Origin: Rotaria socialis
Lineage: Eukaryota > Rotifera > Eurotatoria > Philodinida > Philodinidae
Length of the DNA stretch: 64,000 bases
NCBI GenBank assembly: GCA_905331475.1
Contig: CAJNYU010001119.1
Location: 222,588 to 286,587 of the forward strand
Direction: 5' to 3'
Shown here piece after piece: positions 57,646 to 64,000 of this stretch. Numbering within the stretch: position 1 is the first letter of the stretch; every line of letters begins with the position of its first letter. A program made the translations under genes and the position numbers. Under the pieces are notes generated by a model. That model was not told the origin of the DNA. It searched no databases and saw only the letters and a program-made list of their open reading frames with translations.

Positions 57646-58525
57646 ATGTCTGGTTAAAGAAAATTTCTACAGGGATCTGATTCTTCTTCTTTGTCTATTG
57701 TGTTACTTTTTTCATTACAACAGCCAACGAGCATTGTTAAAAAAGAAGATGTCTCTTTTTTTCTGAACTCCATTCACCCTGAGAAATTTTCATTTTAAGT
57801 TTAGAATTTAGAATAAATTGTCTTATGGAGTATGATTTTTTTTACTTTACAAAAGATTGTTCAATATGATCAAATAAAAAAAATGAATGATGATTTCTTT
57901 TAACTTATTTGATTCATTTGAAAGAGATGAACATGATATTCAAAGCAGCACAGATGCAATATATCATGATGATCGGTTGTGCAGCACGCATTTCATTTTC
58001 AACAACAAAAAAACATGTATGACGAATAGTATCATGTCAGATCAATGTCAAGGTAATGCTTTGATGATCGCATAGTGCGTATCATCCATTGACAGAACCA
58101 TTGCAATGCACGCAACAAATGTGCGACATGTTTTCTTTTGAAAGCAATAGTCAATAAAGCGGAACGAATTCTGAATTGAAACGATGATAGTTTCAGCAAA
58201 AAATATGTTTATGTTCATTCCTAATAAAAACAATCCATACGCTATTTCAATATCGATACAATGTGTCGTTACATTAAGAACTGCATAGCCGATTAGGGAT
58301 TTTAAAAGATGCATGCTATCAGAGACGAAATGAAATAGAAGAAGATCAACATGATTACAAATAAATTCTTGATATTCAACTTTGCCCTGATATTTTACAA
58401 ATCGTGAAACAAATATGATTTCTATACATCTCTAAAATTCTGTTAATAACAACTATTTCTTTTTTTTAGCTGAGCTGACTTGTTCTTATTTCAGCCTCTG
58501 CTATTCGGATCTCAATGGAGAAGAT
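57646..58525. other. Non-coding stretch after MGST3
   Basis: Contains the 3' flank of MGST3 and A/T-rich sequence with no supported gene. Weak similarity to the cyclin-like exon 3 may extend left from the pseudogene to about 58480, but it is too degraded to claim. Confidence 0.5.
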
Positions 58526-58740
58526 TATTCTTTGTTTTTCAAGATATTAACTTTCAAAAGAAAGAAAACATTTGCTCATCTTAACACAATGATTGTCTTG
58601 CTTTTAGATCTTTTCTATAATTATCCATCGAGTATTATGACTCTTTCTTTCATCTATAATATTACATGAAATAATATTTTCATTATGGAACAAATGCAAA
58701 GTTTTCTTGTTCATAAAAAAAACCCATAATATTACTGTGA
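58526..58740 (+). pseudogene. Inverted, broken partial copy of the cyclin-like gene
   Basis: This plus-strand segment closely matches the minus-strand cyclin-like gene from the end of its exon 3, through intron 3, to the end of exon 4 (60983-60774). Long identical blocks include GATCTTTTCTATAATTATCC and AGTTTTCTTGTTCATAAAAA. Intron 3 sequence (cttaacacaatgattgtcttg) is retained, so the copy came from genomic DNA and not from processed mRNA. It is disabled: a deletion near 58565 removes the intron 5' splice site. An in-frame TGA at 58667-58669 replaces the TCA serine codon, and a TAA follows the histidine-lysine stretch. The upstream exons are missing. The two copies are about 2 kb apart in inverted orientation. 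Confidence 0.88.
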
Positions 58741-60661
58741 AAGCTTTATTTCAAAGTATTATTAGGCGATCATGTGTTAATCGCATTGAACGATCTATCA
58801 TAAGCAGACTGATACGTTTTGATTATATACATTTTCATCGTCTATCTATGTCATATGAATTACTATTTATTTCTCTTACTATCTGCAAACTTTTGGATTC
58901 AATGCGAACTTTCTTTGAGAAAAATGCTTTTATATGCTTTTTGCAAGTTCACGATAAAAGATGTCAGGTGTGTCGTGATATTTCCGGGAGTTTATTCTAT
59001 TGAAATGATAAATATCATTGATGGTAGACTTTACCTCAAGAATGATACTCCATATTAGTCTATGTAATTACACCAAACGGAAACGACCAGTGAAAAAAAT
59101 AATAATACGAATGTGTCGTTCGATCAACCTTCCTACTAAACACGTAAATACATACATAAATGTATCGAATCATGCCGAGTTTTCGTTTAATTTTGTTCTG
59201 TTGTCAATATACTGGTAACATCATTCAAAAAAATCTATACGTATCTATTACAATCAAAAGGCAAATCATACAATGGATATGTCTCTCCGCGTCACGCAGA
59301 TGTACAATGCAGCAACACATTTCATAAGTGACACTTACTATTTCCATGAAAGAACGTTTGATCTTATTGTAAAACATGAAATCAACCAAGTAGGGTGCCT
59401 CTCACATAATTCTTTACACAAACATATGTTCTCTTTTTTACATTATCGATATAATTCTCTACGAATTGATAAAAAACAGGACAAATTTTCAATGATCTTA
59501 CCATTCCAATCTAAATTTTTATCAGTACCATCCACTCCCATACACGATACAACAATATGTAGTGATGAACAAACCAGCTGAACGAATCAGGCAGCTGTTG
59601 GAGAAAAAGTCACACACACCCTCATTATTAACCATGATGTGTAATTCAGAATATGAACGTGTTGCACTATCTGTCTCCAATAGTCATTATTTTCGATTGA
59701 CTAGTTTTCCGTCTACTACATAATAATTGTGCGAAACATCGTCGTCTCCTTCTCTCACCTTCATATTAACTCACCGCATAAGTGTTCAATTAGCCACTTG
59801 TATTTATATTTACATGGAGGTGATTATCCATGGTTTGAATAGCTCAATGATAATAGTGTTTATTGAATATTCTTGATGATCCACTTGTTTCCTCCATAAA
59901 AATAAACCTGTGCAAATTAATTCCATACTGGAGATATGCGTCTATAAACATCCATTACAGTTCAACTATAAATCTTCACCATTTCACAACATTCGCTTAA
60001 GCACATAACTTATTCAAAAGCATTTCCTCAGGATAAACAATGGGCATAATATAACGATATACCTCGTATTTTGACGTTGAAATAGATATCTAACTTCAAA
60101 AGTTGTTTCAAACCTATTTGTCCTGCCGACAAATACGAACGAAAAATGAGGACATCCACATCATGCCTTGAGGAGAATAATCACCGATATTTTCACTTCT
60201 TTCGCCAACGCAGAAAGATTAGTCAAGCAACTGATTAGATAATTCTTTTCTCTTCATTTCGTTTCGTCTCGTTTCTATTATATTCACAATAGAATGATTG
60301 TCACCTGCATCGAACATCGTCTATGTATGACAAATCTTGTCTCCGTTTCTTTCACAGCATGAGCAAAGATCACTTTTCAGTTCGCTATTCAGACTTCTAT
60401 TCTTATCTCATTACAAGATAATATGTACAACAGCAAAATAAATATCAAAATCCAAAAAATAAAAACAAAATACTTCAAAAGAAGAAAAGTCTTTCTATAA
60501 ACATTATAAAATGCTCTATGATGCCGTGTTCTGACGTGAGTAGTGCCGACACCGGCGACGCAATAGGATATGACGATGAATGAGTTGATATATCACTGTT
60601 TCACAATTGTACAAGTGTTCATGTCGGTATGTCAGACGAGAAGAGAAAGGAACCGATGAGG
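58741..60661. other. Non-coding spacer between the pseudogene fragment and the cyclin-like gene
   Basis: No gene supported. A single frame at 59273-59581 (102 codons) starts with ATG and has mixed composition, but no domain, splice partner or promoter is apparent; I leave it uncalled. The stretch next to 60661 should hold the 3' untranslated region of the cyclin-like gene. A GC-richer patch (gccgacaccggcgacgc, near 60545) stands out slightly. Confidence 0.45.
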
Positions 60662-61637
60662 TCATCCATTTATGATGTTACAACTTTGAAGTAGGTCTGT
60701 GCAAAGTAATAGTTGCTTCTAAAGATGAAACGAGAATCAATAACAAACATGAAACTGATATCTATTTACTTACAAAGTAATGCGATGGATCCTTTTTATG
60801 AACAAGAAAACTTTTCATTTGTTCCACGATGAAAGTTTTATTTGAGGCGATATTGTAGATGAAAGAAAGAGTCACAATACTCGATGGATAATTATAGAAA
60901 AGATCTAAAAACAAGACAATCATTGTGTTAAGATGAACAAGTGTTTTATCTTTCATTTACCTGCTCTTTCGTTTGAAAGAAAATTCGTGAAAAACAAAGA
61001 TCGAGCTTGTTCAATGATTTGGTTCGACTTCACATCATCAGTCGTGAGATTGATTAAATAAGAAAAGAAATGATCGGGTGTTGTGACACAAATATCGTAT
61101 TCGAAATATTCGAGAAGTTCAATCTCAGCATTCTATAATTAAAAACTGAATTTAGTTAAATGCCAAGTGAGCGGAGGAAAGACTTACCTGAATTAGTTGA
61201 ACGTCGTCAATAGAATAACATTGAGCAATAAGTTCATAATCAACAGCTGGTGACGGCGAATCCTGATATTTACATGAAAGTGTAACACACGCGATGATTG
61301 CTAATAAATTAAAAGAATTTGATTCGATGGGCAGCTTCTTCAACAATACCATTGACATCCAAATAGCAGATGATGAAATATGAAAGAGTGAGTTCAACTA
61401 AACAAGAAATTCATTCGTTATATCACGACGCGTTTGAAGGGTGAATAGTGATCTTACTTGATTCACGATATTTAGTGCATCAGGGGCGAGTTGAATTTGG
61501 AGAAGTTGATTGTACTCGTGTTGGTCTTCTTCCGAGAGTAGAGTAGTTAGAAGGTGGCTGTCAGACGACGAAAGTTGTGGATCGGAGGCAGCTCGAATGT
61601 AGTCATCAGCAGCAAGGCAGATTGAGTCTGTATTCAT
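60662..61637 (-). CDS. Divergent cyclin-like protein (cyclin box fold)
   Basis: Exons (minus): 61637-61458, 61397-61188, 61132-60961, 60904-60774, 60718-60662. The sum is 750 nt, 249 aa. The pattern of a cyclin N-terminal box is visible. A helix with LLKKLPIESNSFNLLAIIAC matches the position of 'LDRFLs...lQLlavac'. Then LSCKYQDSPSP matches 'lAsKyeE...p', YSIDDVQLIQNAEIELLEYF matches the 'y....i..mE..iL..L' helix, and TTPDHFFSYLINL matches 'pTp..FL..fl'. Exons 4-5 continue as helices resembling the second box. The MRxIL hydrophobic patch and conserved Arg/Trp of canonical cyclins are not obvious, so kinase partnering is uncertain. Cyclin D/O-like origin is possible but unproved. The last exon was chosen because CAT TAC TTT|GTAAGT is a strong donor; without splicing, four more codons (VSKstop) would end the protein. 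A TATA box lies 52-60 bp upstream of the ATG, and an inverted broken partial copy lies at 58526-58740. Confidence 0.75.
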
Positions 61638-64000
61638 TTTGGTGCGATAAACGAATGTATGAATGATGCGACATTGATTTGACGTGGTCTATTTATAGGG
61701 AGGAAAGAGGAAGAGGAATAGGAAGAGGAAGAGAGAGTAGATAGAGCATTCTGACCAATGGTAGTCGCATTTGTTTCGTTCTCTTCCTTCGAGCTACTTA
61801 CACCATCGATCAGCTGTTTTCATGTGATGTATGTTTTTTGGTAGGGCACTGGGAACGTTTCTTTTTGGATACAATCTACTGTTCCAAATCGGTGCGTTCG
61901 TTCATTTTTTATCATTATTATTATTAGTTTGATTAGTTGGTTTACATAGTGAGGTGACCATGAGCATGAACAAAACTTTCTTTAATTTAGTTCCGCTGTT
62001 GGAAAATAGAAGATCATTTCTGTAGTGAACATGTGACTCTTGTATCTTCTATTTGGCATTATGTGAATCTGAGAACATTTTCAGTAAACTTTACTGGAAA
62101 GTTTAAGATTGAAAAGTTGTTAGCCTGTCGATAACATATTCGTGTTGAGCACTTACATTAACTATGCACAGCCATAGATCAATTAAAGTAATCCTATTCA
62201 TCTTTTCAAACCGATGATGCTTCAATATTTAGTTTGAAATCATTCATCGTTTGCATGTCGATCATTTCGATACAAATATCTTTTTGATCTAGCCCATCTT
62301 CATTCCTTCCTACCTATTTTCTGTTGTTTTTTGATCATTCATGTTGTTCGGCACGCGTTCATGCGCTTCTTTCAAATTTACTTGATGCTTAACGACTTTG
62401 ACACATTCGCCGCTATGGCTTTTCGCGTTTTAAATACGCCATAAATCATAATCTCCTATTCAAATAAACGATTCAAAGTGATTCAAGTCGAAGTGCATAT
62501 CGGTACGCCTACACGCAACAGAGATTAAAAGAGGGTCAACACCAACAAACTCGCTTCTCTGATACCCTAATACTAACAGTATGAAAGCTTGAGGAAAACG
62601 GTTTGTCCTGAATCCAAATTGACGTAATGATGTAAGATTAATGATAGCTGAGAATCATGAACAAATTGTTGTGTTAGAAAGAATAGATAATCATCGTATG
62701 AATGTGCGATAGAATGAAGACATTTCACACATTTTATCGAACGAGGAAATTGTCAGTGACATAACAGTAACGAGAATTTATTAACAATAGAATGCTGAAC
62801 AGGCGAATGAGGGGGAAAAGTACGATAATGACAGTTGTGTCATTTTATTGTTTCCCATATGAGATTGTAAGAGTGGAAAGTTATTTCAGTTATATAATGC
62901 ATGTACGATGTGTGCAACTGATGGTTTAGAATATAATTGTACTTTTATACATAAATATAGGTGATATAGCAGGAGTAGGACGTGTAGGATGTTAAGTAGT
63001 TAGGATAGTTGAATTGTTCTTTTTGCTTTTAATGTGGTGCGAAGCACAGCATTCATGTAGTCCGTTGCGAGTTTTGTTTTCTTTCTTTCAAACTTGAATA
63101 CGCATAAAAAGTTCTTATTAAGTGACGCGATGATCTAGAGAAGCGTAAATGATAGAAAATCCATTCAAACTAGATATGAAAGTTGCAAGATCGAACTTGT
63201 TACATCTATTTTCAAATTTTCAATACTAAGTTTCGTTCGCCTAAAAATATCCTTCAAAAATGATGATTTTATATTGTTTTCATCGTTAGAGTTTCGAGAT
63301 ACTAAAAATGATGTCATCAAGCCATAGTAGCCAATAGTCTATTTCTTCGCATCGGATCTAAGTTAGTGAATCATTGAGCTAATTTAATGTTCAATCAAAA
63401 GCATTCTCTAAGATTATGGTGATAATCACGAAAAAACCGTTTTCTCAGCAATCAATTCTATTATGATTACTTCAGAACTAAAAAAACATGTAATGATTTT
63501 TTACTTTTGATTACATCTGCTGGAGACAGGAAAAGGTGTATATTCGAAGCGAATATGAAACTAATCAGATCAAAACGATATCTAATTCATTTTAAGATTG
63601 CTTGTTCCTTTTCCGTTAAATTTTTTATTTTTTCGTGTACTCGACTCGTGCTTCGTACCGCATTTCGTATACGAGTAAAACTCGAATACCATCTAGTTTG
63701 TATGAGGTTTCTAATAGAGTAGAAAAGGAAATAACTAGAAAATACATCTATTGGTATGCATACGGGCAGTTTTTTCTGATTTTATGTGGTATCTGTGAAA
63801 GGAATTGTGTATTTAATTACACAAGCAAAAATCAAGTTGAGAGTAGAAATTTTGATGATAACAAGTTGCAATGGGAGTATCTATTGAAAAGTGTCAAGAG
63901 ATATTATTATTCTATGGCACTTCGACTGAAATCAATCTGATGGAATAATTACTCAAGGATATCTAATCGAGACTAGCGAAAGTATAATAATCACCTAATT
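61638..64000. other. Cyclin-like gene promoter and right-end non-coding stretch
   Basis: The first ~150 bp hold the TATA box and purine tract. The rest, to the end of the window, is A/T-rich sequence without recognised genes. Two overlapping frames at 63507-63940 are in different phases and show no domain. A gene beginning beyond 64000 could have untranslated sequence here. Confidence 0.45.
61689..61697 (-). promoter_or_regulatory. TATA box of the cyclin-like gene
   Basis: On the minus strand the sequence reads ccCTATAAATAGaccacg, a perfect TATAAATAG core. It lies 52-60 bp upstream of the ATG at 61637, which leaves room for a transcription start about 30 bp downstream and a short 5' leader. 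Just upstream is a 45-bp purine tract (plus strand GGAAGA/GAGAG repeats, 61698-61742), a possible GAGA-type element. No other gene in the window has so clear a TATA box. Confidence 0.75.

Noticed and set aside
59273-59581. A 102-codon plus frame starting with ATG in the spacer between the cyclin-like gene and its broken copy.
   Set aside because: No family resemblance, no promoter or splice signals clear enough to call. It would be revived by RNA-seq coverage or conservation.
63507-63940. Two overlapping plus frames near the window end.
   Set aside because: Different phases, no splice link that extends them, no recognisable domain.

Overview
The window is eukaryotic nuclear DNA from an invertebrate animal. 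It is clearly A+T-rich, and its genes are broken into many exons by mostly 45-80 nt GT-AG introns, with a few of 0.3-2.9 kb. Protein families and gene style (Q/S/T/N-rich linkers, short introns, splice-acceptor-like sequence just before many start codons) fit a bdelloid rotifer best. That assignment is inference, not proof. Exon structures were built by hand by joining donor and acceptor phases. In every multi-exon model the summed exon length is divisible by three and ends in a stop codon.

Layout, left to right. 1-3.5 kb: non-coding, with a 119-bp GC-rich hAT-like miniature transposon (2393-2511). 3.5-12.9 kb (-): an 11-exon alpha-2-macroglobulin/complement-family gene of the Mcr type, with an LDLa module, no thioester motif and a C-terminal membrane segment. 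12.9-18.1 kb: non-coding, with a perfect 18-bp hairpin (15908-15945) and a ~1-kb non-autonomous hAT-like element (16166-17175). 18.1-20.9 kb (-): an ETS factor of the ETV6/TEL-Yan type (PNT plus ETS domains). 20.9-24.8 kb: non-coding, with an 85-base G run abutting a 10-N assembly gap. 24.8-25.4 kb (+): a neuronal-calcium-sensor-like EF-hand protein. 28.0-34.2 kb (-): an 18-exon Q-rich nuclear protein with a DUF4211-like C-terminus (QSER1/PRR12-like). 38.2-38.8 kb (-): ribosomal protein uS12/RPS23. 39.5-45.5 kb (+): ZFAND4 (N-terminal ubiquitin-like domain, long disordered middle, C-terminal AN1 zinc finger), divergent from RPS23. 50.2-54.7 kb (+): NSF, complete in 16 exons. 55.4-55.8 kb (+): V-ATPase subunit e. 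56.3-57.6 kb (+): MGST3. 58.5-58.7 kb (+): a broken inverted fragment of the cyclin-like gene. 60.7-61.6 kb (-): a divergent cyclin-like gene behind a textbook TATA box.

The genes do not form one pathway. They are ordinary housekeeping and regulatory animal genes. NSF, V-ATPase e and MGST3 are consecutive on one strand and all act on membranes, but nothing shows they are co-transcribed. The items most worth following are the thioester-less LDLa-containing Mcr-like protein, the cyclin gene with its inverted pseudogene, the two hAT-like non-autonomous elements, and the recurrent splice acceptors just upstream of start codons, which may mark spliced-leader addition. I found no convincing new multi-gene system.
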